Source: Novosphingobium percolationis (GTDB lineage Bacteria; Pseudomonadota; Alphaproteobacteria; Sphingomonadales; Sphingomonadaceae). Taken from it: a stretch of DNA of 64,000 nucleotides. Made by a program: the position numbers and the translations under genes. Under the pieces are notes generated by a model. The model saw nothing but the letters and a program-made list of their open reading frames with translations, made no database searches and was not told the DNA's origin. This document shows positions 37,624 to 45,992 of the stretch, one piece after another (position 1 is the first letter of the stretch; the number at the start of each line of letters is the position of its first letter). The stretch spans positions 1 to 64,000 of the forward strand of contig NZ_JAILYM010000007.1 in NCBI RefSeq assembly GCF_020179425.1. Direction: 5' to 3'.

Positions 37624-38928
37624 TCAGCGCCAGCTCCTGAGCCACATCCAGTCGACGTAGGAGTTGGCGCGCGGCAGTGCCGCCGCCGACAGGATCGGGT
37701 AGAAACCCACGAACAGGACAAGCGCCAGTCCTACACTGGCGCGCACCGGCCAGCGCCGCCCGGTCTCCCACCAGCGCGCCAGCACCAGGGCCAGCGCCGC
37801 GACGAGGAACATGCTGGCGAGCGCGTAATGGTAGTAGAACTGCACCGGCTTGCCGTTGGTCGCCCAGAACACCAGCGCCAGCGCATAGAGCAGCGCCACG
37901 CCCCGCCGCAGCCTGTCGCCCTTGAGCCCGTCCCACGCGCACAGGGCCAGCGCGGGCAGGCCCGCCAGCATGGTGAACGGGTTGCCCAGCATCAGCACCC
38001 CGCGCTGTGCGCCGTCGATGTTCTCGTAGAGGAACCAGATCGGGCGGATATCGAGCACCCACTGCCACCACCGGCTCATGTAGGTGTGCGGCTTCACCAC
38101 GCTGTCCTGCAGTTGCAGCATGTAGCCCTGCCAGGGGATGAGTCCGCGCAGCGTCATCGGCTGGACCTGATAGAAGAAGGCAGGCGCGAACGTGGCGAGG
38201 TAGACCACCACCGGCCACAGCCCCAGCCATACCCCCGCCTCGATCAGCGAGACCCCCGGCACCGGCCCCGCGCCGCGCGCGATCAGGACGCGCCCGCGCT
38301 CGCCCCGGCCGAGTGCCTGCCAGCGATCCCATGCGAACAGCAGGCCGGGCGCGACCAGCAGCGGCGCGCCGTTCCACTTGGCCCCCAGCGACAGGCCCAT
38401 GAACAGCCCGCACAGGATGAGGTGCAGGCGGCTGCCTTTGCGCCACGCCAGCGCCCACTGCCAGAACGCGCACGCCATCATCGCCAGCATCGTCATGTCG
38501 AGCATGGCGATACGGCTGAGGATGAACCACACGAAATCCGAGGCGAGCAGCACCGCGAACAGCAGCGTCGCCGCGCGCGACCCGCTGGCCCACCATACCG
38601 CGCGGGCCGCAGCGAACAGGCCGATCGCGCCCAGCACCGCGCTGGGGAAGCGCCAACCGAAGGGCACGTCGCCGAACGCGCGCATCCCCAGCGATATCAT
38701 CTCTTTGGCCAGCAGCGGGTGTTCGGGATTGAACCGCCGGGTCAGGTCGATCAGCCGCCGCGCTGCGGGCAGGTAGTGGATTTCGTCGAACATCGGCTTC
38801 GACGGGATGGCAAGGCGATGCAGCGCCAGCGCGAAGAACGCAGCGGTGATTGCCAACAGCCAGGGAAGCGGGTCGCGCGCATGCGACGAAGGGGGCGAAA
38901 ACGTCATCTGGGCAGGCAGATAGGCCAT
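37624..38928 (-). CDS. PMT-family polyprenyl-phosphate-sugar glycosyltransferase
   Basis: A 434-residue GT39-like membrane enzyme. KPMFDEIHYL in the first periplasmic loop and NPEHPLLAKEM nearby match the catalytic DE and HPPLxK features of protein O-mannosyltransferases, and DIRPIWFLYE in the C-terminal half fits the PMT four-helix domain. It would transfer a sugar from a lipid carrier to protein or envelope glycan in the periplasm. The ATG at 38928 has GGGGGGCGG upstream; an ATG at 38907 is possible. It is divergent from metZ. Confidence 0.82.
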   Translation of the reverse strand: MAYLPAQMTFSPPSSHARDPLPWLLAITAAFFALALHRLAIPSKPMFDEIHYLPAARRLIDLTRRFNPEHPLLAKEMISLGMRAFGDVPFGWRFPSAVLGAIGLFAAARAVWWASGSRAATLLFAVLLASDFVWFILSRIAMLDMTMLAMMACAFWQWALAWRKGSRLHLILCGLFMGLSLGAKWNGAPLLVAPGLLFAWDRWQALGRGERGRVLIARGAGPVPGVSLIEAGVWLGLWPVVVYLATFAPAFFYQVQPMTLRGLIPWQGYMLQLQDSVVKPHTYMSRWWQWVLDIRPIWFLYENIDGAQRGVLMLGNPFTMLAGLPALALCAWDGLKGDRLRRGVALLYALALVFWATNGKPVQFYYHYALASMFLVAALALVLARWWETGRRWPVRASVGLALVLFVGFYPILSAAALPRANSYVDWMWLRSWR

Positions 38929-38993
38929 TTGCCGCCCCCCAAGCAATCCCGCCCGCTTGCGCCTTGCCGCACCGGAAACTAAGGCCATGCCCC

Positions 38994-40202
38994 ATGAAGC
39001 GCACAACCGGCCAGGACCGTTCGATCACCACCCAGTGGCGTCCCGCAACCCAGGCGATCCGCGCCGGCACCTGGCGTTCGGACATGGGCGAGACCAGCGA
39101 GGCGCTGTTCCTGACCTCGGGCTTTTCCTACGACAGCGCAGGCGTGGTCGCCGCGCGCTTTGCCGGCGAAGACGACGGCATGACCTATTCGCGGGTGCAG
39201 AACCCGACGGTGCAGATGCTGGAAGAGCGCATCGCCGTGCTGGAAGGCGCGCAAAGCTGCCGCGCGCAGGCGAGCGGCATGGCCGCTATGACCACCGCCC
39301 TGCTGTGCCAGCTTTCGGCAGGCGACCACGTGGTCGCCGCCAAGGCCGCGTTCGGATCGTGCCGCTGGCTGGTCGACAACCTGCTGCCGCGCTTCGGCAT
39401 CACCGGCACCACCATCGACGCCGCCGACAATGCCGCGTGGGAAGCCGCGATCCGGCCGAACACCAAGGTGTTCTTCTTCGAAAGCCCGGCCAACCCGACG
39501 ATGGGGCTGGTCGACCTCGAATTCGTCTGCGGCCTCGCCCGCAAGCACGGCATCGTCACCGTGGTCGACAACGCCTTTGCCACCAGCGCGCTGCAGCGCC
39601 CGATGGACTTCGGCGCGGACGTGGTTGCCTATTCCGCCACCAAGATGATGGACGGACAGGGCCGCGTGCTGGCGGGCGCGGTCTGCGGTTCGCGCGATTT
39701 CATCGAAGGCGTGCTGCACCCCTTCCAGCGCAACACCGGTCCGAATTGCGCGCCGTTCAATGCGTGGGTTGTGCTCAAGGGGCTGGAAACGCTGGACCTG
39801 CGCATCCATCGCCAGAGCGAGAACGCGCTCAAGGTCGCGCGCTTCCTCGAAACCCGCGTGCCGCGCGTGCTCTACCCGTTCCTGGAAAGCCACCCGCAGT
39901 TCGCGCTGGCGCAAAGGCAGATGAAGGCGGGCGGCTCGATCCTGTCGATCGAACTCGATGGTGGCCGCGCCCAGGCCCACGCCCTGCTCGACGCGCTGGA
40001 GCTGATCGACATTTCGAACAACATCGGCGATTCGCGCTCGCTGATGTGCCACCCGGCCTCGACCACCCACCACGGCGTCGGCCCCGAAACCCGCGCCGAC
40101 ATGGGCGTGGGCGAAGGGATGCTGCGCCTCAACGTCGGACTCGAGGATGCCGACGACGTGATCGACGATCTTGATCAAGCCCTGATCAAAGCAGGTCTGT
40201 AA
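38994..40202 (+). CDS. metZ: O-succinylhomoserine sulfhydrylase
   Basis: A 402-residue PLP enzyme of the cystathionine gamma-synthase family. It shows the SRVQNPTVQMLEERIAVLEG opening, a PLP lysine in YSATKMMDGQGR (about residue 214) and CHPASTTHHGV near the C-terminus. The MetZ subgroup makes homocysteine directly from O-succinylhomoserine and sulfide. O-acetylhomoserine use cannot be excluded by sequence alone. The start at 38994 leaves 65 bases to the divergent PMT gene. Confidence 0.9.
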   Translation: MKRTTGQDRSITTQWRPATQAIRAGTWRSDMGETSEALFLTSGFSYDSAGVVAARFAGEDDGMTYSRVQNPTVQMLEERIAVLEGAQSCRAQASGMAAMTTALLCQLSAGDHVVAAKAAFGSCRWLVDNLLPRFGITGTTIDAADNAAWEAAIRPNTKVFFFESPANPTMGLVDLEFVCGLARKHGIVTVVDNAFATSALQRPMDFGADVVAYSATKMMDGQGRVLAGAVCGSRDFIEGVLHPFQRNTGPNCAPFNAWVVLKGLETLDLRIHRQSENALKVARFLETRVPRVLYPFLESHPQFALAQRQMKAGGSILSIELDGGRAQAHALLDALELIDISNNIGDSRSLMCHPASTTHHGVGPETRADMGVGEGMLRLNVGLEDADDVIDDLDQALIKAGL

Positions 40203-40209
40203 AATACTG

Positions 40210-40225
40210 TAAAAACAAGTTTTTA
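40210..40225. promoter_or_regulatory. AT-rich palindrome between metZ and HWE kinase
   Basis: TAAAAAC (40210-40216) and GTTTTTA (40219-40225) are perfect inverse complements separated by two A residues, in an otherwise very GC-rich sequence. It lies 7 bases after the metZ stop and 52 bases before the kinase start. It could be an operator, an UP-element-like AT tract, or the end of the metZ transcript. Confidence 0.4.
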
Positions 40226-40277
40226 TCCGATTGCATCCCCTCCGCGAGCGCGTAGAGTGCTGGCGGGTGGGGTTGTC

Positions 40278-41633
40278 ATGGGAGCGCGCGCATTGCTGGC
40301 GGAAGCCCACCTCTCCGCAATCATCCAGTCTTCCGACGACGCGATCATCAGCAAGCGGCTGGATGGGACGGTGATCAGCTGGAATCCGGCGGCGACCCGC
40401 ATCTTCGGCTGGTCCGAGGACGAGATGGTCGGCCAGTCGATCCGCAAGCTGATCCCCGCCGACCGCCAGGCCGAAGAAGACGAAATCCTTGCCCGCATCG
40501 GCCGGGGCGAACGCGTGCGCAGTTTCGAGACGATCCGCCAGCGCAAGGACGGCAGTCCGCTTTACGTGTCGCTGACGGTCTCTCCCATCCTCGATCCCGA
40601 TGGCACGATCATCGGCGCGAGCAAGATCGCGCGCGACGTGACCGAGCGCCACGCGGTGCAGGCCGCGCGCGACGAAAGCGAGCTGAAGTTCCGGATGCTG
40701 GCGGACAACATCTCGCAACTGGCGTGGATCGCCGCGCCCGATGGCGGCCTGATCTGGTACAACCGGCGCTGGTACGATTTCACCGGCACCACCTTCGACC
40801 AGATGAAGGGCTGGGGCTGGGTCACCGTCCATCACCCCGATCATCTGAGCCGCGTGCGCGAACATTACGACACCTGCATCGCGACGGGCACGGAGTGGGA
40901 GGACACGTTTCCGTTGCGCGGCAAGGATGGGCAGTTCCGCTGGTTCCTGTCGCGTTCCAAGCCGATCAAGGACGCCGCCGGCCACATCGTCAACTGGTTC
41001 GGCACCAATACCGACGTCACCGAACTGCTTGAAAAGGAAGAGCAGATCCGCGTTCTGCTGATGGAAGTGAACCATCGGTCGAAAAACCTGCTCTCGGTGG
41101 TCCAGGCGCTCGCCCGGCGTTCGGGCAGCGGCGACACGGCTTTCCTCGAACGCTTCGAGAACCGGCTGGCCAGCATGTCGGCCAACCAGGACCTGCTGGT
41201 GCGGCGCGGCTGGGCCACGATCCCGATGCGCGAGCTGGTCGAGGCGCAGCTGGCCATCCTCGGCAACGAAAGCCGTGGCCTCGCCAAGACCTGCGGCCCT
41301 GACTTCGACCTTTCGCCGCGCAGTGCCGAGATCATCGGCATGGCGCTGCACGAACTGGCCACCAATGCGCTCAAATACGGCGCGCTGTCGAAGACCGGCG
41401 GCGAAGTGTGGCTTTCGTGGGAAACCACCGCAGCCGACCGGCTGCGGATCGAATGGCGCGAAACGGGTGGCCCGGTGGTGCGCGCGCCCGAGGCTTCCGG
41501 CTTTGGCACGACGCTGATCCGCCACATTCCGGCGCGCAGCCTCAAGGCGGATGTCACGCTGGACTACGCCCCCACGGGCCTCGTCTGGCGGCTGGAGTGC
41601 GAGGGCGCTATTGCGCGCAGCCTTTCGAGCTGA
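40278..41633 (+). CDS. PAS-domain HWE-family histidine kinase
   Basis: A 451-residue soluble sensor kinase with two PAS domains (about 8-125 and 135-258, the second ending VTELLEKEEQ) and an HWE kinase domain: phosphoacceptor His in EVNHRSKNLLSVVQ, N-box HELATNALKYGALS and the WRETGG motif that gives the family its name. No membrane helix is seen and no response regulator is adjacent, so it is an orphan cytoplasmic kinase, perhaps sensing light, redox or a ligand. GGTGGGG precedes the ATG at 40278. Confidence 0.9.
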   Translation: MGARALLAEAHLSAIIQSSDDAIISKRLDGTVISWNPAATRIFGWSEDEMVGQSIRKLIPADRQAEEDEILARIGRGERVRSFETIRQRKDGSPLYVSLTVSPILDPDGTIIGASKIARDVTERHAVQAARDESELKFRMLADNISQLAWIAAPDGGLIWYNRRWYDFTGTTFDQMKGWGWVTVHHPDHLSRVREHYDTCIATGTEWEDTFPLRGKDGQFRWFLSRSKPIKDAAGHIVNWFGTNTDVTELLEKEEQIRVLLMEVNHRSKNLLSVVQALARRSGSGDTAFLERFENRLASMSANQDLLVRRGWATIPMRELVEAQLAILGNESRGLAKTCGPDFDLSPRSAEIIGMALHELATNALKYGALSKTGGEVWLSWETTAADRLRIEWRETGGPVVRAPEASGFGTTLIRHIPARSLKADVTLDYAPTGLVWRLECEGAIARSLSS

Positions 41634-41642
41634 GCCCGGGCC

Positions 41643-41933
41643 TCAGGCCCGAGCGGGGTCTCGGACCGGAACTTGCCCGCGGGCATCCTGCCCGGCGGCT
41701 TCGTCCAGTTCCTGCCGGTCGCGGGTGATCAGTGCGTTTTCGCCGCGCCCCATGGTCCAGTTGCGGCCGAGGCGCACCTTGTGGTTGGGCGCGCACCAGA
41801 TCTCGCCGGTGGCGTCGATCGCGGTGACCCAGATCAGGTTATGCTCTTGGCCATAGTCGATCATGCCGATCGCATAACCATCGCCTTTGCCCAGGACGTG
41901 TAGCGGAATCGTCGGGTTGAGTTGCGTAAACAC
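41643..41933 (-). CDS. Small conserved protein of unknown function
   Basis: A 96-residue acidic-to-neutral protein with no signal peptide. The core YGQEHNLIWVTAIDATGEIWCAP followed by NHKVRLGRNWTMGR looks like a compact beta fold. I believe similar proteins occur across sphingomonads but know no function. It ends 9 bases after the convergent HWE kinase gene. Codon use is normal for the window. Confidence 0.65.
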   Translation of the reverse strand: MFTQLNPTIPLHVLGKGDGYAIGMIDYGQEHNLIWVTAIDATGEIWCAPNHKVRLGRNWTMGRGENALITRDRQELDEAAGQDARGQVPVRDPARA

Positions 41934-42013
41934 GGGAAGCGGGACTCCATTGGATCGGAAATCCCAACTTCGCAGACATGGCTGTGGTTCCGCGCGCTGT
42001 GCCGCGGCCGCGT

Positions 42014-42301
42014 TCAGCCGACGGCGGTGTCGCTGGCGGCGGCGCCCGGATCGACCGCGGTGGTCTTGCCTTCGAGCGCGGCCAGCCGCTCCTTGAGCGC
42101 ATCGACTTCCTCGCGCGCGGTCACGGCCATTTCCTTAACCGCGTCGAATTCCTCGCGGCTGACGAAATCGAGACCGCCCATCGCCTCGCGCAGCTTTTCG
42201 CGTGCGGTGGCCCCGGCTTCACGGCTCATGCCGGCGAACGTGCCGGCGGCGCCGTTCAGCAGCTTGACGAAATCGGCGATCAGCGGGTTTTCGCTCTGCA
42301 T
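42014..42301 (-). CDS. ubiK: UbiK-type accessory factor (BMFP/YqiC family)
   Basis: A 95-residue protein: amphipathic N-terminal region (NPLIADFVKLLNGAAGTFAGM) and C-terminal coiled coil (VSREEFDAVKEMAVTAREEV to about residue 78), the arrangement of the BMFP family. E. coli UbiK assists aerobic ubiquinone synthesis with UbiJ and binds membranes. Length is slightly below the E. coli protein. It is downstream of tspO on the minus strand with a 143-base gap holding a short direct repeat. Confidence 0.82.
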   Translation of the reverse strand: MQSENPLIADFVKLLNGAAGTFAGMSREAGATAREKLREAMGGLDFVSREEFDAVKEMAVTAREEVDALKERLAALEGKTTAVDPGAAASDTAVG

Positions 42302-42392
42302 TGTATGACCTTCGCAACGGTTGCGCCGCGTCAGGCTGCGCGGCGGGGATCGTCTCGCCTAGATGGTCGCAAGCCCCCACCCGCGCAAGCCC

Positions 42393-42430
42393 CACCTGCC
42401 ATGCCAGCCCCCACACCTGCCATTCCAGCC
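42393..42430. repeat. 17-base direct repeat with 21-base period
   Basis: CACCTGCCATGCCAGCC (42393-42409) recurs as CACCTGCCATTCCAGCC (42414-42430) with one mismatch. It lies in the 143-base gap between tspO and ubiK, with no gene inside. Nothing else recognisable was seen in this gap. Confidence 0.6.
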
Positions 42431-42444
42431 AACGCGCAAGCGCG

Positions 42445-42999
42445 TCAAAGCTCGACCCGCACCGCCGCGCCGCTGCCGCGCACCTGTTCGGCATCGGGGT
42501 TCAGTTCGACGAACTGCCAGTTGAGCACGGCGGCAAAGCAGATCCACGCAAGGTAGGGCAGGAGCAGCAGCCCGGCCAGCGGGCGGATGCGGGTGAACGC
42601 CACGAAGGTGACCAGCACCGCCACGATCATCGCCACGATCACGCCAAGGGCCAGCCGGGGCTGGTGCAGCGCGAAGAACACCGGGCTCCACGCCAGGTTG
42701 AGCGCCAGTTGCAGGACAAACAGCACGATGGCGAGCCCGCGCAGCCGCGCGCCCCACGCCGCGATGACCATGGCCAGCGCCACGCCCATCAGCACATAGA
42801 GCACGCTCCACACGATCCCGAAGGCAGCGGGCGGCGGATAGATCGCAGGCTTTTCCAACGCGGCGAACCACGCGTTGGCCGGGCCGCTGCCCGCCGCGAA
42901 ACCCGACAGCAGGCCAAGGCCGAGCACCAGCGGTACGGTGAAGAGGGACCAGCGCAGCAGGCTGGCGCGCAACTGCGCGCGGGAAGCGAGATATCTCAT
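42445..42999 (-). CDS. tspO: TspO/MBR family tryptophan-rich sensory protein
   Basis: A 184-residue five-helix membrane protein related to the mitochondrial translocator protein. AWFAALEKPAIYPPPAAFG, then the VWSVLYVLMG and NLAWSPVFF segments, are the family signatures (tetrapyrrole-binding cleft residues). In Rhodobacter TspO tunes photosynthesis genes in response to oxygen and porphyrin. Here the role is likely porphyrin or stress handling. The ATG at 42999 gives the usual length plus a basic N-terminus. Confidence 0.93.
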   Translation of the reverse strand: MRYLASRAQLRASLLRWSLFTVPLVLGLGLLSGFAAGSGPANAWFAALEKPAIYPPPAAFGIVWSVLYVLMGVALAMVIAAWGARLRGLAIVLFVLQLALNLAWSPVFFALHQPRLALGVIVAMIVAVLVTFVAFTRIRPLAGLLLLPYLAWICFAAVLNWQFVELNPDAEQVRGSGAAVRVEL

Positions 43000-43111
43000 G
43001 ATGCCCTTGCGACGACCCCCTCGATTCGTGCCGGTTCGGCAACGCATATGGGCGGGGATATTGGCGGGAGGCTGCCGATCAGGCAATTCCCCCTATGGTC
43101 CGGTGCGGCGT

Positions 43112-43894
43112 TCAATCCCGGGACGCCGAAATCAGGAACTCGATATTGCCTTCCGGGCCGGTGATCGGGCTTTCGACAATGCCCTGGATGGCCCAGCCCT
43201 CGCCTTCCAGCCACTGCCGCACTTCGTCGCAGACGCGCGCGTGCAGGCTTGCATCGCGCACCACCCCGCCCTTGCCCACTTCCGTGCGGCCCACTTCGAA
43301 CTGCGGCTTGATCAGCGCGACCAGCCGCGTCGGCCGTGCCGCCAGCGCCAGCGGCACTTCCAGCACCTTGCGCAGGCCGATGAAGCTGGCATCGCACACC
43401 ACCCATGTCGCGGGGCGATCGATGTGGCCGGGCGTCAGGATGCGCGCGCTGGTCTGTTCGAGCACCGTCACGCGCGGGTCCTGCCGCAGCTTCCACGCCA
43501 GCTGGTTCGTGCCCGAATCAACCGCGAAGACATGCTCGGCACCCTTTTGCAGCAGCACGTCGGTGAAGCCGCCGGTCGAACTGCCGATGTCCATCGCGGT
43601 GACGCCTGCGGGATCGAGGCCGAAATGCTCGATCGCGTGGGCGAGCTTGATGCCCCCGCGCGAGACCCACGGATGATCGCGCCCGCGCACGTCGAGCGGC
43701 GCATCGGCGGCGATCGGCTGGCCTGCCTTGGCGATCTTGGTCTCGCCCGAAAAGACGAGGCCAGCCAGGATCAGCGCCTGTGCGCGGGTGCGGCTTTCGA
43801 CAAGGCCGCGATCGACCAGCAGCTGGTCGACGCGCTGCTTGGGCCCTGCCGAAGCTTTGGGAGGACGGGGCGAGGCTGGGCGGGTTGAGGTCAC
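43112..43894 (-). CDS. tlyA: TlyA family rRNA methyltransferase
   Basis: A 260-residue protein with an N-terminal S4 RNA-binding domain (QRVDQLLVDRGLVESRTRAQ) and an FtsJ-like SAM methyltransferase domain (MDIGSSTGGFTDVLLQKGA; LIKPQFEVGR). TlyA 2'-O-methylates ribosomal RNA and sets capreomycin sensitivity in mycobacteria. The GTG at 43894 was chosen because GGAAGAG sits at an ideal distance; an ATG at 43921 would overlap the divergent lipoprotein start exactly. The N-terminal tail is basic and Pro-rich. Confidence 0.9.
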   Translation of the reverse strand: MTSTRPASPRPPKASAGPKQRVDQLLVDRGLVESRTRAQALILAGLVFSGETKIAKAGQPIAADAPLDVRGRDHPWVSRGGIKLAHAIEHFGLDPAGVTAMDIGSSTGGFTDVLLQKGAEHVFAVDSGTNQLAWKLRQDPRVTVLEQTSARILTPGHIDRPATWVVCDASFIGLRKVLEVPLALAARPTRLVALIKPQFEVGRTEVGKGGVVRDASLHARVCDEVRQWLEGEGWAIQGIVESPITGPEGNIEFLISASRD

Positions 43895-43919
43895 GGCACG
43901 TCTCTTCCATAAGCCGGGC

Positions 43920-44471
43920 ATGAAGATCAACCACGCGCACCTTGCCTCGTTCGTTTCGCTTGCGCTTTCGGCCACGCTGGCGGGCTGCGCGGCAGTGCCC
44001 GTGGCCGCTCCGCCCCCGCCGCCCGCGCCCGCGCCGCGTCCCGCTCTCCCACCGCCCGCCGCCGCGCCCGCGCCGAAGGATTGGCGCGATGCGCCGCAAA
44101 CGCCGGGGGATTGGCGCTATGCACCCGTCGCAGGCGGCAGCGAGGCGCGCTTCGGGCCGGCAGGCGGCGAGGCGCTGGCCGTCTTGCGCTGCGACCGGGT
44201 CGCGCGGCGGGTGACCCTGGCCCGCAACGGCGCCGCCAGCGCGCCCGTGCCCGCCTCGATCACCACCACGAGCGAGACCCGCCCGCTGAGCGCCGCGCCG
44301 GTCGCCGGGGCCAGTCCGCCGATGGTGGCGATGGCGTTCGCCAGCAGCGACCGCCTGCTCGATGCCATGGCCTTCAGCCGGGGCCGTTTCATCTTGGATG
44401 TCAATGGCTTGCCCACGCTGGTCCTGCCCGCGTGGGCCGAAGTGGGCCGCGTGGTGGAGGATTGTCGCTGA
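43920..44471 (+). CDS. Putative proline-rich lipoprotein
   Basis: A 183-residue exported lipoprotein: signal peptide with lipobox ATLAGC (Cys22), followed by a Pro/Ala-rich tether (about residues 28-53) and a folded domain beginning WRYAPVAGGSEARFG. A pair of cysteines (about 93 and 182) could form a disulfide. I know no family name. It is divergent from tlyA and there is no obvious operon partner. Confidence 0.7.
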   Translation: MKINHAHLASFVSLALSATLAGCAAVPVAAPPPPPAPAPRPALPPPAAAPAPKDWRDAPQTPGDWRYAPVAGGSEARFGPAGGEALAVLRCDRVARRVTLARNGAASAPVPASITTTSETRPLSAAPVAGASPPMVAMAFASSDRLLDAMAFSRGRFILDVNGLPTLVLPAWAEVGRVVEDCR

Positions 44472-44641
44472 TCGCGGGAGCCGCAGCCGGAACGCGGCGC
44501 GAAGCCCCTATCCTGACGTCAAAATAATTTCATGCAAGACTTGTTGTTGGCCTCCGGATGACTCACATTGCCTTCAAGATCGAAGCAGGCTGAAGGCCTT
44601 TCGATCCAGCCACGAGAGTGGTGACTTTGGCTCAACAGCGC

Positions 44642-44656
44642 GAAAGGAGGTGATCC
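44642..44656 (+). promoter_or_regulatory. Near-perfect extended Shine-Dalgarno sequence
   Basis: GAAAGGAGGTGATCC is the exact complement of the 16S rRNA 3' end (GGATCACCTCCTTTC) over 15 bases. It ends one base before an ATG; the GGAGG core is 7 bases from that ATG. No other gene in the window has such an extended match. It decides the start of the small ORF at 44658. Confidence 0.75.
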
Positions 44657-44657
44657 G

Positions 44658-44714
44658 ATGTCTCATGGTTCAGCAGAGAGGTCGGTACAGTCCCGCGCGA
44701 GGCATTATCGCTGA
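44658..44714 (+). CDS. Short ORF with extended Shine-Dalgarno (18 aa)
   Basis: Encodes [18 protein letters not shown]. The product is small, basic and without a membrane segment. Placement behind the strongest ribosome-binding site in the window argues for real, high-level translation. A second overlapping frame in another register (44665-44763, 32 residues, ending [11 protein letters not shown]) begins 7 bases later and ends 6 bases before the following hairpin, and might be the functional product instead. Neither matches a family I can name. Confidence 0.45.
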   Translation: MSHGSAERSVQSRARHYR

Positions 44715-44763
44715 GTTTCGATTAAGCGATAAAGGCTTCGTGGGCGGCACTTCCGGCCGCTGA
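44665..44763 (+). CDS. Overlapping short ORF (32 aa), alternative product
   Basis: ATG GTT CAG opens a 32-codon frame, one base out of register with the 18-residue ORF and sharing the same ribosome-binding site at a longer 14-base spacing. The C-terminal part, [13 protein letters not shown], reads like a compact conserved peptide, and the stop is directly in front of the hairpin at 44770. The product is basic. Which of the two frames is used, or whether both are, cannot be told from sequence alone. Confidence 0.35.
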   Translation: MVQQRGRYSPARGIIAEFRLSDKGFVGGTSGR

Positions 44764-44769
44764 CCATGC

Positions 44770-44804
44770 GAAGGGCCGCTCCGGATTGACCGGCGCGGCC
44801 CTTC
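44770..44804 (+). terminator. Strong hairpin upstream of ilvE
   Basis: GAAGGGCCGC (44770-44779) pairs perfectly with GCGGCCCTTC (44795-44804); inside the loop CCGG and CCGG can pair further. The downstream sequence ACATTTATTA is AT-rich but has no uniform T run. It may end the short-ORF transcript or act as an attenuator before ilvE, whose start is 87 bases downstream. Confidence 0.6.
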
Positions 44805-44890
44805 ACATTTATTACATTCCCCTTGCTTCTTACGCAACAATCGTTCACGGAGCCGGCTCCATTACGATTCCAGGCAAGGAAATCCAAGCA

Positions 44891-45991
44891 ATGGCGACGA
44901 CCGCCGAAACCGCCCTTTCCTTCAAGCATCATCCCCACCCCGCCCCGCTGGCGGTGGATGCGCGGGCAGCGGTGCTGGCGGATCCCGGGTTCGGCCGCGC
45001 CTTCACCGATCACATGGTGGAGATCGACTACACCGAGGGACGCGGCTGGCATGATGCGCGCGTGGCGCCCTATGGTCCGATCCCGCTCGATCCGGCAGCG
45101 GCGGTGCTGCACTATGCCCAGGAAATCTTCGAAGGGCTGAAGGCTTACCGGCTTGCCGATGGCGGCATCGCGCTGTTCCGTCCGCACGCCAACGCCGCGC
45201 GCTTCAACGCCTCGGCCCGGCGCCTTGCCATGCCCGAACTGCCCGAACACCTGTTCGTCGAAGCCGTGCGCCAGCAGGTGCTGGTCGACAAGGACTGGTT
45301 CCCCACGGTCGAGGGCGGCTCGATGTACCTGCGCCCGTTCATGTTCGCCTCTGAGGCGTTCCTCGGCGTTCGCCCGGCGAAGGAGTACAAGTTCCTCGTC
45401 ATCGCCAGCCCTGCGGGCAACTACTTCAAGTCGGGTTCGCCCGCCGTGTCGATCTGGGTGTCGGACTACACCCGCGCGGCGCCGGGCGGGACGGGCGCGG
45501 CCAAGTGCGGCGGCAACTATGCCGCCAGCCTCGTCCCCACCGCCGAAGCGTTCGCGCGCGGGCATGATCAGGTGCTGTTCCTCGATGCCGCGGAGCACAA
45601 GTGGATCGAGGAACTGGGGGGCATGAACCTGTTCTTCGTGTTCGACGACGGCTCGATCCTGACGCCCGAACTGACCGGCACGATCCTGCCCGGCATCACG
45701 CGCGAAAGCCTGCTGAAGCTGGCGGCCGAGGAAGGCCTGACCGTGCGCGAGGGGCGCTACAGCCTCGACCAGTGGAAGGCCGACGCCGCTTCGGGCAAGC
45801 TGCTGGAAACGTTCGCTTGTGGCACCGCTGCGGTGGTGACGCCGGTGGGCAAGGTCGCGGGCCGCGATGGCGAATTCACGATCGGTTCGGGCGGGCCCGG
45901 CCAGCTGACGCAGAAGCTGCGGCAGAAGCTGGTGGCGATCCAGCGCGGCGATGCCGAGGACACCCACGGCTGGGTGGAGCGCATCGCGTAA
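44891..45991 (+). CDS. ilvE: Branched-chain amino acid aminotransferase
   Basis: A 366-residue fold-type IV PLP transaminase that interconverts valine, leucine and isoleucine with their 2-oxo acids. The [13 protein letters not shown] motif, [13 protein letters not shown], and the PLP lysine in [12 protein letters not shown] are visible. It is of the longer eukaryotic-like class II. The ATG at 44891 follows AGGAA at 10 bases. The upstream leader with hairpin suggests attenuation or separate transcription. Confidence 0.96.
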   Translation: MATTAETALSFKHHPHPAPLAVDARAAVLADPGFGRAFTDHMVEIDYTEGRGWHDARVAPYGPIPLDPAAAVLHYAQEIFEGLKAYRLADGGIALFRPHANAARFNASARRLAMPELPEHLFVEAVRQQVLVDKDWFPTVEGGSMYLRPFMFASEAFLGVRPAKEYKFLVIASPAGNYFKSGSPAVSIWVSDYTRAAPGGTGAAKCGGNYAASLVPTAEAFARGHDQVLFLDAAEHKWIEELGGMNLFFVFDDGSILTPELTGTILPGITRESLLKLAAEEGLTVREGRYSLDQWKADAASGKLLETFACGTAAVVTPVGKVAGRDGEFTIGSGGPGQLTQKLRQKLVAIQRGDAEDTHGWVERIA

Positions 45992-45992
45992 G

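Larger units (their letters stand above)
44472..44890 (+). other. Leader region between lipoprotein gene and ilvE
   Basis: This 419-base gap has no long gene but is structured: an AT-richer stretch near 44520-44545, a 15-base sequence complementary to the 16S rRNA tail at 44642-44656, two overlapping short ORFs (44658-44714 and 44665-44763), a strong hairpin at 44770-44804, and an AT-rich segment before the ilvE ribosome-binding site. The order suggests a small gene or leader-peptide unit upstream of ilvE. Confidence 0.55.

Noticed and set aside
38979-41525. An 848-codon open frame on the minus strand
   Set aside because: It is antisense to metZ and the HWE kinase, both with intact catalytic motifs. 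The translation has the composition of a shadow frame.
44642-44656. A remnant of a 16S rRNA gene end
   Set aside because: Only 15 bases match, and neither the preceding helix 45 sequence nor any spacer or tRNA is nearby. A Shine-Dalgarno sequence explains it better.
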